Notes: generated from the letters alone by a model not told the origin. Numbered from the stretch's first letter, positions 36,367-46,440 are shown. The stretch is DNA of 64,000 nt from Bactericera cockerelli (GCA_024516035.1 CM044961.1:11529229-11593228); one strand, 5' to 3'. Numbers and translations are program-made.

Positions 36367-39300
36367 CTGAAAGAAAGTAGGAACAAAGTTTTGTTCATGT
36401 TAGATTTTGGCATTTTTAATAATGTTGAAGCCTACAAATTAGGTACAAAAATTTACCGAAAATATGATAGAACAGACCAGACGCGTCTGGTGGGAAAATG
36501 TTTTGGGGGGTGCTGCCACTTAAACCGGACTAAAATGGAATTTATAACTTAGCTCTCTCTCAGTATGTAAAGAGTTTGAGTTTGTTTACCATGCCTATAA
36601 TCATAGAGGTTATCCATTCCATTCAGGTTATCCATTCAGAATAACCATTCAAAATCAAACTCTCGTGATGCTAGGCGCTTTTCTACCCTACTCAGGTTGG
36701 GAGAAGTTAATTTGAGTATCAAGTTCATGAGTTGGAAGATAAAATCTCCGTCGTGATATGATCAAGTTGTTGAAAACAACGTTAAAAGCCGATTAAAAAA
36801 AAGAAGAAAGATCTTGTTCAAGCAAATAGTAATAGTAATAATATCGGGTGTACCGATTCATTTATTTACGAGCAGAGCCCATTATACATTAATACACGAT
36901 ACCAAAAATAATTAAAATACTAATAATTAAAATAAAGTAGAGTAGGTATGTCTCTATTTAAGTTATTCTATCATCACCTTTTCACATCAATTGCTCACCT
37001 CGACAAAGGACGCGAGACAGAGGACATACATCTTGAGTCCGTTCAGCATGATAGGGACTTGAGTGCGGGCTGTGATCATTTGGACAGACCGCTTGAATTG
37101 CCTATCCCGAAGATACCACGGCGTTTCATACGCCGAGTATGAGAGTTGAGTTTGCTGGAAAAACGATGAAAAGCATGAATTTTTTAAAAATCAAATGGAA
37201 CCAGCGTCGCTGGCACATTGAAAACACCAGTTTTCGTTCTGTCTCAAGCAAGGTATTGGCCAATAATATTAAAGGAAATCATGCTTCAGACCATGCTCAA
37301 TTGCTCAAAGGCGTTTTCTGTTCATATATTTTGAGAACTTCTAGGCCGTGTGACACATCTGTCACCTGACTATTCAGTCCGGCTTTCCAAAATATTTTTT
37401 TTTTTATATATATATAAAAATAAGTTTATATAACATGCAGAAAAAAATATATACGGCTGTGAGAGTGCTGGAACGAGGACCTACAGCCGTATTTATGAAC
37501 AGAAAACGCCGTTTGAGCATGGTCTGAAGCATGATTTCCTTTAATATTATTGGCCAATACCTTGCTTGAGACAGTGCTCAGACAAAATTCGCTGTTCCCA
37601 AATACGGCTGTGAGAGTGCTGGAACGAGGACCTACTCACCCAGTACTTAATAATCTCGCCGAAGTAGTTGTTGAGAAACTGATGGAAGATGCAGATGGCG
37701 AGGAACACATACATCTTGGTGTACTCGACCAGGCCCTGGGCGGACTGGAAGTGGAAGAGGGCGAAGCTGAGGGAGGTGACGGCGTGGAAGAAGTCCACGA
37801 TGATGGTGGAGGTGAACGTCTGCTCCAGGAACCGGATGAGGCTGTGGGTGAGATGGTGAGATCACGCCAGAGATGGGTTTTATTTATTTATTTTTACAAA
37901 ACAATCATCAAAAAAAAAAAAAAAAAAAAAATAGTAATAACAATAAATTAAAAAAAAACTTAGAAGTATGTACAGATAGAAATAAAGATCAATATTAATT
38001 TTTAATTACAAATTGTTTTGTAATCCGGGGCGAACTTAATGCCTTAGGCATTCTCTGCCACTTAAATGGATTCAATGGAAGAAAGTGCTTTAAGCTCTGT
38101 CCGCACTTGTGCGCTTTCCCTTTCACTTTCAACATGACGCAAGGCAAACCACCCCTTTAGTTGTTACATCCGAATATCAAATGTGTAATTTCTATTCAAA
38201 GCTTAGGAGATCTTCAAAGCTTAGGAGAAGTACCTTTGTATAAATGTTTCTTTATAAAGAAAATAAATAAATAAACTATTATTATTATTATAACCAAAAA
38301 AAAGGAAAAAATATCTCATATTGAAAAAAAAATAAATCATCTATTTTTCTTATTTCTGCAATTCTTACGATTTCACCTACGGTAGTTTTTTGTAAAAAAA
38401 AAAAAAAATAAAATAAAAAAATAAATAAATAAATTTATTTATTTTTGGGAGATTTTTTTGTTGGCTGCACCCGAGGTACGGCCCGAGGCATGGCCCTATT
38501 TTTATTTTTCCAAACTTTACTCTACACAATGAGGCATTGTCGTACATCGTTTGGGGTCTGAACTCAGCGTCACTGGACAAAATATACGTCTCAAACTTAC
38601 CGTAACACATTGGCGTGGGACTGAGCAATCTGTTTCAACCGTGCATTGTCACTGTCACACTGCATCAGCCGCAGTAGACGGTAGTTTTTCGCTTGTGGTT
38701 GGTTTATCTCCTCTTTGCTTGTATCTTCCAAAGCATGGTTTCTCTCTTTCTCCAGCTGATTCAACTCAACCTGGTGGTTCTTTCCGCTACCATGTTTGGA
38801 ATTGTTTCTCTCGCCTTGCTGGTTTCGTTTCTTCGCTGATAGCAAGTCCTCCTCTTCCAATGGGAACATGCTCTGCATGGAGATGTGGATGAGCTGGAGC
38901 TGGCCCGCACAGATGTAGATGATGGAGAAGTAGAAGGCATCGATAGCCAGATAAATGGTACACGAGGTGATCATCGCCCAGAATTGAACGCAGAACATGA
39001 TTTCGTACCTGAAAATCCAACAGTTGTGTATGAGGTTCTATCATACAAAATTGATACATAAAGTTATCATATTTGTGTTAATAACTTTCGTGATATCACA
39101 ACTACCTACTCAAATTCGCTTTACTAAATCTACGCTAAAACCGGGACTTGCACTATTGACCTCCAGGTTACAAGTCCGTCGCCTTATCGATTAAGCTTGT
39201 TTGCTTTGTTATGATCTAAAGTGTCATTTTTTTCACTTACATTTTGAACTTTCTTTTTGGCATAGCCATTAATTCTTTTCGGATTTCTAATTTCAACATC

Positions 39301-42300
39301 TCCAGATGTTTCATTGATACATGTTGATACATTGTGGGATAGCAAGTATACCCAGCAACCCAGAAAATGTAAAAAGAACGAATAGAAATTGGAAGACCTC
39401 TGACTGTGTTGTTCGGTGTATGGAAAATTATATTTTTCCATTTATGTTCTTCTTCTTGAAGTATTCTATAAAATCCTTAGAAAAAAAATGAGTAAAACTA
39501 ACTTACCAAGGTGAGTTGATATAGCTGAAGCTGCCAGTCCAAACATTCATGGGCAAGATGCGTCTCTGACTGAGGTGAGCGTACTTGCCTGAAGAGGCTT
39601 CACTTTTGTGTTGATGACCTTCCTGATGTGTGCGAGGCCCATGAGTGAGTTCAGCTTCACGTTTAATTCTTCCGGACATATTTCTGCCATGTTTAACAGA
39701 GTCCATGTTTGCTTTGTTATGATCTATATTTTCAGTATACTCCTTTACATTTTGGACTTCCTTTTTGACATAGTCATTAATTCTTTTCGGGTTTCTAATT
39801 TCAACATCTGCAGATGTTTCACCAAACTTCGGTATTAGCTTTTGCTCGAATGGTTGGCTCGTTTTTTTGTCTTCTATTTCAATAGCACTGTTATTTGTCA
39901 AGTTAGGGTCACCAAAGTATTGCCTATTGGTTTGGACAAAGAGTGGATATTCGATGGTATTGTCTCGTTTAGCAATCCTAATTATACTGTGATTCAAATG
40001 GAATTTATCAATTTTCAATAGTTGTTGATGATTGGCTTCCAGCATTATATGGTTTTTCATTGATAAGTTATAATCGGACTGCTCTCTTGATGGACTTTGA
40101 TGATTGGCATCTTCTTCCATTGATCGATTGAAAATGTCTGTCCCCGCGATGATTGATCGTTTCGAAAGGATGACATTTCGAACAGTTTCTTGATGGGTAA
40201 GGTCTGTCTCCTCCATTGATTGATTGGAGAGGACGGATTGGTTGAGAAGCAGCGTGTCCATCGCGGTGGGAGAGTCGAGGCTCATTTGCGGTTTGACCAG
40301 AAGAGGCGCGAAGCACCAGACAATTGCCAGGAGAGAAGCGGACATGAAGTGGACACTTGAGAGGAACTTTGCGTGCCGCAAGTGATGCTTCATGCGGAAT
40401 TCTTTTGTGTTGGGGCCTGTGGGAAGGTGTAAAAGAGAAAATTGATTTATTGAGTAAGATTTACTTGTATATAAAACTTTTTTTTAATTCCTACCAGAAA
40501 ACTAGTGTTATGGTCGTCCCTTGTCAAATCTCCCACCATTCAAATTCAATCTCAAGAGTCTTAAGATACATTTCATGTATTAAAGTATTTTCGGGGCAAG
40601 GAATTCGATTGTTATAGACCTCTCTTTAAATAAATGTTCATTAATAAAAAAAGTATTTTCGTAAAGTATTTCACTTCACTAAACATCAATATTTTTTCTA
40701 AAAATATTTAGTTATACAATATTTTTGAGTTACCTAATTAATTATTTACCAAATTGAACATTTCATTATATAATCACAACCCCCCCCCCCCCTAGTAAAT
40801 ATGAAATTAAAATTATAAAATGTTAAGTTCATGTAGTTCGATTGATTTTGTCATGTCTATCGTTTATTTAATTCAATTATGTAAAAAGAGATATGCTAAA
40901 AAAAAAAAAAAAAAAAACAAACAAAGCAGATAAAATTTTAATTTTCTGGTAAACGACTGTTTGTTGAATTGAACATTTATGTAAAAAGAAATATGCTATA
41001 TATAAAAAAAATCAAATCAGATCAAATTTTAATTTTCTGGTAAACGACAGTCTGGCTGGGGGACTATAAACAGGGAGGAGACCAGCATTGGCTTGGTTCT
41101 GGGGGCCCTTGTCAATTATTAGCCTCCTTGTAAAGACAGTGGTAGAAGTGCTGAGTCATTCCTCCACTGTCTGGCTACCATCGCTACCATCGTTCACGAT
41201 GACGCCACACTTTAAAGGTAAACGGCTGTCACTTTTTCTCACCTTTCTTCTCGACCAGGGGCGTCACTTTTTTCTCACCTTTCGTCTCGACCAGGGGCGT
41301 CACTTTTTTCTCACCTTTCTTCTCGACCAGGGGCGTCACTTTTTCTCACCTTCTTCTCGACCAGGGGCGTCACTTTTTTCTCACCTTTCTTCTCGACCAG
41401 GGGCGTCACTTTTTCTCACCTTTCTTCTCGACCAGGGGCGTCACTTTTTCTCACCTTTCTTCTCGACCAGGGGCGTCACTTTTTCTCACCTTTCTTCTCG
41501 ACCAGGGGCGTCTCGTGAAACTCGGTGTGAATGGTGGCCACGATGTGCCGCATCGCGTCTATGTTCCACACGATGAACAGCTGCTTGTACATGGCGGAGG
41601 CGGTGAGGGTGAACACGTCCACGGTGGAGCTTACCTTTCTTCTCAACCAGGGGCGTCACTTTTTCTTACCTTTCTTCTCCACCAGGGGCGTCACTTTTTC
41701 ATTTATTTTATTTATTTATTTATTTACACTTTATTTATTTTTACAAAACAATCATCAACAAGGAAAACAATAATTTAAAAAAAAACTTAGAAATATGTAC
41801 AGAAATAATAATAATAATAATAAAGATCAATATTAATTACAATTGTTTTGTAACCCGGGGCGAAGTTAATGCCTTAGGCATTCTCTGCCACTTAACCCCG
41901 GATACAAAAAAAAAAGAAAACTAAAACAAATAAAATAAAACATTTATATTTACATTATTATAAAGAAAAAAGAAAAAAAAAAAAAGGAAACTAAACTGAG
42001 GATGGGGAGGTAAGGAAAAGAGGAGAGGGAAAAGACGGGAAGGAGAGAATAAAAAAAAAAAAAGGGGGAAGGAGATATACCTATACAATATAAATGTATA
42101 TCTATGTATACAAGAAGAATTATTGACAACAACAAAAATTATCATCCATTTAGTAAGTGTTCCTTTGAATGAATCTTGAAAGATAAACGGTTCTGTATTA
42201 ATTTCAGATCATCTGGTAACTGATTCCAAAGCCTAATAGAATTGACCACAAAAGATTTGCCCATAAAATCGGTGCGATGAGATGGAATATGAAGTAAATG

Positions 42301-44250
42301 AGATCTTGTGTTGTAACGATGGATAGAATGTAAAAATTGATATGAAGAGTGAAGATCTCACCTTTCTTCTCAACCAGAGGCGTCACTTTTTCTTACTTTT
42401 CTTCTCAACCAGAGGCGTCACTTTTTCTTACCTTTCTTCTCAAACAGGGGCGTCACTTTTTCTCACCTTTCTTCTGAACCAGGGGCGTCACTTTTTTCCC
42501 ACCTTTCTTCTGAACTAGAGGCGTCACTTTTTCTCACCATTCTTCTCGACCAGGGGCGTCACTTTCTCACCTTTCTTCTCAACTAGGGGCGTCACTTTTT
42601 CTCACCTTTCTTCTCAACCAGGGGCGTCACTTTTTCTCACCTTTCTTCTCAACCAGGGGCGTCACTTTTTTCTCACCTTTCTTCTCAAACAGGGGCGTCA
42701 CTTTTTCTCACCTTTCTTCTCAACCAGGGGCGTCACTTTTTCTCACCTTTCTTCTGAACTAGGGTCGTCACTTTCCAGAGGCGTCACTTTTTCCTCTCCT
42801 TTCTTCTCAACCAGGGGCGTCACTTTTTCTTACCTTTCTTCTCAACCAGGGGCGTCACTTTTTCTTACCTTTCTTCTCAACCAGGGGCGTCACTTTTTCT
42901 CACCTTTTTTCTCAACCAGGGGCGTCACTTTTTCTCACCTTTCTTCTGAACTAGGGGCGTCACTTTTTCTCACCTTTCTTCTCGACCAGGGGCGTCACTT
43001 TTTCTTACCTTTCTTCTCAACCAGGGGCGTCACTTTTCCTCACCTTTCTTCTCAACCAGGGGCGTCACTTTTCCTCACCTTTCTTCTCAACCAGGGGCGT
43101 CACTTTTTCTCACCTTTCTTCTCGACCAGGGGCGTCACTTTCTTCTCACCTTTCTTCTCGACCAGGGGCGTCACTTTCTTCTCACCTTTCTTCTCAACTA
43201 GGGGCGTCACTTTTTCTCACCTTTCTTCTCAACCAGGGGCGTCACTTTTCTCTCACCTTTCTTCTCGACCAGGGGCGTCACTTTTTTCTCACCTTTCTTC
43301 TCAACTAGGGGCGTCACTTTTTCTCACCTTTCTTCTCAAACAGGGGCGTCACTTTTTCTCACCTTTCTTCTCGACCAGGGGCGTCACTTTTTTCTCACCT
43401 TTCTTCTCAACTAGGGGCGTCACTTTTTCTCACCTTTCTTCTCAAACAGGGGCGTCACTTTTTCTCACCTTTCTTCTCGACCAGGGGCGTCACTTTTTTC
43501 TCACCTTTCTTCTCGACCAGGGGCGTCACTTTCTCCTCACCTTTCTTCTCGACCAGGGGCGTCACTTTTGTCTCACCTTTCTTCTCGACCAGGGGCGTCA
43601 CTTTTTTCTCACCTTTCTTCTCGACCAGGGGCGTCACTTTTCCTCACCTTTCTTCTCGACCAGGGGCGTCACTTTTTGCTCACCTTTCTTCTCGACCAGG
43701 GGCGTCACTTTGTCTCACCTTTCTTCTCGACCAGGGGCGTCACTTTTTTCTCACCTTTCTTCTCGACCAGGGGCGTCACTTTTTTCTCACCTTTCTTCTC
43801 GACCAGGGGCGTCTCGTGAAACTCGGTGTGAATGGTGGCCACGATGTGCCGCATCGCGTCTATGTTCCACACGATGAACAGCTGCTTGTACATAGCGGAG
43901 GCGGTGAGGGTGAACACGTCCACGGTGGAGGAGATGAGTCGCAGGTCTATGGTCTTCAGGATGGCCATGAACTGGCCCGCGGAGATGGCGAGCAGGACGA
44001 ACGCGGTGAAGTACTGGGCGATCTGGGAGAAGTTGAACAATTGACAACGAAATTAAGAGCGGACTCAAATCCCAATGACGCGAAGTCCAAGACTCAAATC
44101 CCAACCTTTCGGCTTGAAGTCCTCCGCTCTTACAATTAGCGATTGGACTAGAAGCTAAAAGAATGCGTATCATGGGTGGTGATAACGTGAAATATTATAT
44201 TAATGCCCTGTGGTATTCTCTTCCAGATCCACCTTGAATAAAGCCAACGT

Positions 44251-44287
<37 letters not shown>

Positions 44288-45700
44288 AGGAGTGTTTCAC
44301 AGCCGTTTTTATTCTGTAGCCATGAAACAGGAGCTTCTGTAGACGCTTGTGGTCTGTGTTGTAGCCTACCGATCCCGTAGTATGCCTTCCCTCTGATGGG
44401 CGAGAAGTGACACAATAGGTACTTCCCAATTAGGTGCTGTGTCAACACGAGCGCACCGGAAGGTATCCCTTAGAAACAATTGTAACCAAATTAAAAATAC
44501 AAATTTAGTCGGCACGGGGATTGAACCCGGGACCTTTCCGCATGGCAAGCGAGTGGTTAACCACTAAGCTAATCGCGCGCTCTTGATATTATTATTAATA
44601 GACGTTTTTGTAATATACCTCTGTGGCACTCAGTCACAGAAGCGTACTGTGTTAGATAGGGAATACTGACGCTTAGCAATAACTTGTGATAAAGAATTTG
44701 TCTATTAATTTCGCCTTAATAGAGCATTTTCCCCCCATTTAAAGCAATAAGCAAAATAGTCACCGTGACAGAGTGAGTTAGCACGGTAGGCATTGCACGC
44801 ACGGTGACCTGGGTTCGATCCCCAGCGGGGCAGGAATTTTTCTGCTCTGTACTTGGATGTTCGAGGTCCACTCATACCTCGTAAGGAAAAATGAGTAGTT
44901 ACTTGTTTGAGTCACGATCAGTGGTGGCATTACCAGAGTAAAAATAAATTAATGTAATAGAATAATTTGGAAAGTAAAATGTGCTTCACCCACAAGAAAT
45001 GTGCTTCACCACAAATAAAACCATACTTACAATTAGCTAAATCTTGACACAAGTCCACAGATGTAGGTATTTAAAAAAAGTCGATTGATTGCGCCCTGAG
45101 TTTAGCGCCAAATTCTAAAAGAGTTATGATATTTGTGTTAATCACTTTCGTACTGTCACAACTACTCAAACTCGCTTTACTAAATCTTTGCTGAACTTCA
45201 GACTTGAACCACCGACCTCCAGGTTACAAGTCCGCCGCCTTATCGATCAAGCTACTGATCGGTCGAATTCTAAAACAGAATAATTATGATTATTAAACAT
45301 GTTCGATCAAGTTTGATAAGCCGAACCCCTTCCTCAAGTAGAAATTTCAACCAATCACAGTGGACTATTTGTTAAAAAAAATGAGTGTTTCACAGCTTTT
45401 TTTATTTCTTAGCCATGAATCACCAACTACTGTAGTCGCTTGTGGTCTATGTGATAATAACTGCTTGACGTTTGTAGGTATTTTTCTCAATGAACATATT
45501 GTTATTTTAAATTATTAGAAATTTGAAAGTCAGTAATGTCATTAGATAGGTATATAAAATTAAATTACTACCACTCCTACCTTCTGAGGTGTCCTGAATA
45601 TCTTCTTTTCCGTTGGCCACATCAGTGCAATCTTGAGCAACAGAATGTTGTAGTTGAGATAGACGTGGTTATGTTTGATCCTGGCCATCATGCGGTTCAT
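36313..45700 (-). CDS. insect odorant receptor (7tm_6 type), complete, 7 exons, enlarged loops
   Basis: Ligand-sensing subunit of the insect odorant-gated cation channel in the sensory neuron membrane, working with Orco. Join: 45700-45581, 44022-43791, 40416-39507, 39008-38601, 37841-37640, 37154-36999, 36366-36313; all GT/AG and phase-compatible. Product 693 residues; the family is usually near 400. Segments by position: cytoplasmic N-terminus 1-45, TM1/TM2 in exon 2, TM3 about 135-158, extracellular loop 2 about 160-420, TM4 in exon 4, an enlarged intracellular loop 2, TM5/TM6 in exon 5, TM7 split over exons 6 and 7, and the C-terminal end RRIFSYYTVLREISK. Loop 2 has eight N-glycosylation sequons and several KR pairs. 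No frameshift seen. Ligand unknown. Confidence 0.92.
36655..36805 (+). mobile_element. 5S-related SINE body, family G
   Basis: CTCGTGATGCTAGGCGC, TTTTCTACCCTACTCAGGTT, TTGAGTATCAAGTTCATGAG and GAAAACAACGTTAAAAGCCG match the body of 50445-50690; the 5S head is missing. Confidence 0.6.
36999..37154 (-). CDS. odorant receptor exon 6
   Basis: The acceptor TTTTTCCAG ends at 37155; the donor GTCGAG|GTGAGC is at 36999. 52 codons: QTQLSYSAYETPWYLRD, RQFKRSVQMITARTQVPI and LKMYVLCLASFVE. Corresponds to intracellular loop 3 and the start of TM7. Phase 0 both sides. Confidence 0.93.
37198..37575. repeat. 5S-headed fragment and inverted duplication between receptor exons 5 and 6
   Basis: 37198-37240 (CCAGCGTCGCTGGCACATTG, ACACCAGTTTTCG) resembles the 5S-like head at 50448. 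The following 90 bases (GGTATTGGCCAATAATATTA, AAATCATGCTTCAGACCATG) recur inverted at 37495-37573. A direct copy of 37450-37483 (TACGGCTGTGAGAGTGCTGG) lies at 37603-37635, ending at the exon 5 donor. Confidence 0.78.
37640..37841 (-). CDS. odorant receptor exon 5 (TM5-TM6)
   Basis: The acceptor CACCCACAG ends at 37842; the donor TACTGG|GTGAGT is at 37640. It encodes LIRFLEQTFTSTIIVDFFH, AVTSLSFALFHFQSA, VEYTKMYVFLAICIFHQFL and NNYFGEIIKYW: two membrane segments in the usual family order. GC-rich compared with its introns. Confidence 0.94.
37865..38065 (-). mobile_element. LINE 3' end, minus strand
   Basis: TTTTTACAAAACAATCATCA, AATATTAATTTTTAATTACA, TCCGGGGCGAACTTAATGCC and TTAGGCATTCTCTGCCACTT. 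Same sequence as 41700-41895 and, inverted, 10320-10505. Confidence 0.72.
38601..39008 (-). CDS. odorant receptor exon 4 (TM4 and enlarged intracellular loop 2)
   Basis: The acceptor GATTTTCAG ends at 39009; the donor TTACG|GTAAGT is at 38601. It encodes YEIMFCVQFWAMITSC, TIYLAIDAFYFSIIYICAG, QLQLIHISMQSMF, then a charged Lys/Glu/Asn-rich insert of roughly 60 residues (SAKKRNQQGERNNSKHG, ELNQLEKERNHALED) and RLMQCDSDNARLKQIAQSH. The insert is much longer than the usual loop 2. Confidence 0.92.
39056..39200 (-). mobile_element. tRNA-derived SINE, family C, minus strand
   Basis: AAAGTTATCATATTTGTGTT, TTTCGTGATATCACAACTAC, CCTCCAGGTTACAAGTCCGT and CGCCTTATCGATTAAGCTT. Well preserved; lies in the intron between receptor exons 3 and 4. 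Confidence 0.85.
39199..39320 (-). repeat. intronic copy of part of receptor exon 3
   Basis: TTGCTTTGTTATGATCTA, ATTAATTCTTTTCGG and TTTCTAATTTCAACATCT match exon 3 at 39709-39830 in the same orientation. Both copies are open: the intronic one encodes GDVEIRNPKRINGYAKKKVQ, the exonic one ADVEIRNPKRINDYVKKEVQ. The copy has no obvious splice sites of its own. Confidence 0.82.
39507..40416 (-). CDS. odorant receptor exon 3 (TM3 and giant extracellular loop 2)
   Basis: The acceptor CTTCCCACAG ends at 40417; the donor CCTTG|GTAAGT is at 39507. It encodes TM3 (AKFLSSVHFMSASLLAIVW), then a hydrophilic stretch of about 240 residues, then the conserved loop end RRILPMNVWTGSFSYINSP. The stretch has eight N-X-S/T sites (for example SNQSMEE, FNRSMEED, YNLSMKN, HLNHSII) and KR pairs at LSKRS, IAKRD and RIKRE. 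Related phrases SNQSMEE/FNRSMEEDANHQ/EANHQQ suggest growth by internal duplication. Normal receptors have a much shorter loop 2. Confidence 0.9.
41048..41215 (+). mobile_element. short interspersed repeat, family F
   Basis: CTGGCTGGGGGACTATAAAC to CACGATGACGCCACACTTTA, nearly identical to 14047-14213. It borders the splice-junction array of receptor intron 2. Confidence 0.85.
41514..41631 (-). pseudogene. partial duplicate of receptor exon 2 inside the array
   Basis: Matches exon 2 from 43812 to about 43930 with one visible difference (CATGGCGG against CATAGCGG), then stops abruptly at CACGGTGGAG and passes into array units. It lacks the 5' half of the exon and the acceptor, so it cannot replace the exon. 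The near identity points to a recent amplification of exon edge plus array together. Confidence 0.9.
41700..42356 (-). mobile_element. 5'-truncated LINE inserted in the array
   Basis: Minus-strand coding tail ending at 42142: RYNTRSHLLHIPSHRTDFMG, KSFVVNSIRLWNQLPDDLK and FKIHSKEHLLNG before the stop. The R-W-N-LP-D-L layout is typical of the C-terminus of jockey/CR1-type reverse transcriptase proteins. A 3' UTR with the GCATTA/TAATGCC motif and a TTTATTTA tail (41700-41895) follows. It is flanked on both sides by array units, so it inserted after the array formed. Confidence 0.86.
43791..44022 (-). CDS. odorant receptor exon 2 (TM1-TM2)
   Basis: The acceptor CTTCTCCCAG ends at 44023; the donor AAGAAAG|GTGAGA is at 43791. 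It encodes IAQYFTAFVLLAISAGQFM, ILKTIDLRLISSTVDVFTLT, ASAMYKQLFIVWNIDAMRH and IVATIHTEFHETPLVEKK: two hydrophobic segments and the start of intracellular loop 1. Phase 0 in and phase 1 out. The last 25 bases are the coding part of the intronic array. Confidence 0.94.
44285..44583 (-). mobile_element. tRNA-Gly-like SINE, family D, minus strand
   Basis: The minus-strand head GCGCGATTAGCTTAGTGGTT and CTCGCTTGCCATGCGG, then GGTTCAATCCCC (B box), resembles tRNA-Gly(GCC), which normally has TCGCCTGCCACGCGG. The body has CTAAGGGATACCTTCCGGTG, CGCCCATCAGAGGGAAGGC and a poly-A end at 44256-44284. Confidence 0.88.
44758..44960 (+). mobile_element. tRNA-derived SINE, family B
   Basis: GTCACCGTGACAGAGTGAGT, CCTGGGTTCGATCCCCAGCG, CTGCTCTGTACTTGGATGTT, ACTCATACCTCGTAAGGAAA. 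Well preserved. Confidence 0.87.
45119..45265 (-). mobile_element. tRNA-derived SINE, family C, minus strand
   Basis: AGAGTTATGATATTTGTGTT, CACAACTACTCAAACTCGCT, ACCGACCTCCAGGTTACAAG and CGCCTTATCGATCAAGCTAC. Intron 1 of the odorant receptor. Confidence 0.87.
45581..45700 (-). CDS. odorant receptor exon 1 (start)
   Basis: ATG at 45700 starts MNRMMARIKHNHVYLNYNI, then LLLKIALMWPTEKKIFRTPQ. The in-frame sequence upstream reaches a TGA with no other Met, so this start is preferred. The short cytoplasmic N-terminus with LMWP is typical of the family. Donor CAGAAG|GTAGGA at 45581; phase 0 into exon 2. Confidence 0.9.
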
Positions 45701-45780
45701 GAAATGGAATCTAAGTAGCACCACTAGTGGTCAAGAGGGAATCGATGAGATGTTATGAATATCTGAAAAAAAACTAGTGA

Positions 45781-45985
45781 ATAATAATAATATCGCCTTA
45801 TTTATACTGCCCTATTAAGACTATTAAAGTCCCATTATTCCAGCAGTAAGCCCAAGACATATTATTATGTGGTAAAAATCCCAAATGCGAGGATAACTTG
45901 TCATGTCCCGGATAGGTTTCGAACCCACGACCTCTAGAATATCTGGATTCACCGAGTACCGCCTTTACCACTGAGCTACCGGGAC
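45781..45985 (-). mobile_element. tRNA-derived SINE, family A, minus strand
   Basis: A TAA microsatellite, CTTATTTATACTGCCCTATT, GGTTTCGAACCCACGACCTC (B box) and GAGCTACCGGGAC. It lies 80 bases upstream of the receptor start codon, close to its promoter. Confidence 0.88.
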
Positions 45986-46089
45986 AAAATTAAAATGGAC
46001 ACTCAAAATACTATTCACGCACTTTTGAGAAATCTAGTACACTATCAGTTCGCCGAAAAATGAGTCGAGGCACTCGTTTTAGAAACCAT

Positions 46090-46440
46090 TCTCACTCTCA
46101 TAATTCCCATTTCAACCTTCCAACCGTCACACAACATACTCTGATTGGTTAATTTGAATGAAATAACCAATCAGAGTGAGCAATGAAAAAAAAGTCTTTC
46201 AGTATGGTTAAAAACTTTGTTTGGGTCAACACACAGTTCTCAATCATTAGATCCATTGACTTGAGAATTAGAGAATCAAGGGAAAAAAAAATCGACCAAT
46301 TTCCTATGTTTAAAATATGTATAAAAAATTGTCTTCACCCAAACATAAAAAATAAAATAGAGTAAAAAAAAAATCAGAGTGAGTTGTGTATCGGTTGAAA
46401 GCGAGATTGGGAGATTATGAGAGTGAGACAGCTCACTCCA
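46090..46440. mobile_element. foldback element
   Basis: CTCACTCTCATAATTCCC and CACACAACATACTCTGATT pair with AATCAGAGTGAGTTGTGT and GGGAGATTATGAGAGTGAG. An inner palindrome (CTCTGATTGGTTAATT / AATAACCAATCAGAG) lies at 46139-46178. Confidence 0.78.

Larger units (their letters stand above)
41220..43790 (-). repeat. 36-bp minisatellite made of the receptor exon 2 donor junction, about 50 copies
   Basis: On the minus strand each unit is the exon 2 end ACGCCCCTGGTCGAGAAGAA AG followed by its donor GTGAGAAAAA. Copies fill 41220-41513, 41632-41700 and 42357-43790, with CGACC/CAACC and short-indel variants. Read through, the units encode repeats of TPLVEKKGEKKV in frame with exon 2. A partial exon copy (41514-41631) and a LINE (41700-42356) interrupt the array. 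Nearly every unit keeps GTGAG, so it holds dozens of candidate donors. Confidence 0.96.

Noticed and set aside
37550..37951. 133-codon plus-strand frame, Glu/Val-rich
   Set aside because: Antisense shadow of odorant receptor exon 5.
41088..43819. Open frames with HFFLTFLLDQG or TPLVEKKGEKKV repeats
   Set aside because: They read the 36-bp splice-junction array; both the plus frames and the stand-alone minus frames are products of the repeat.
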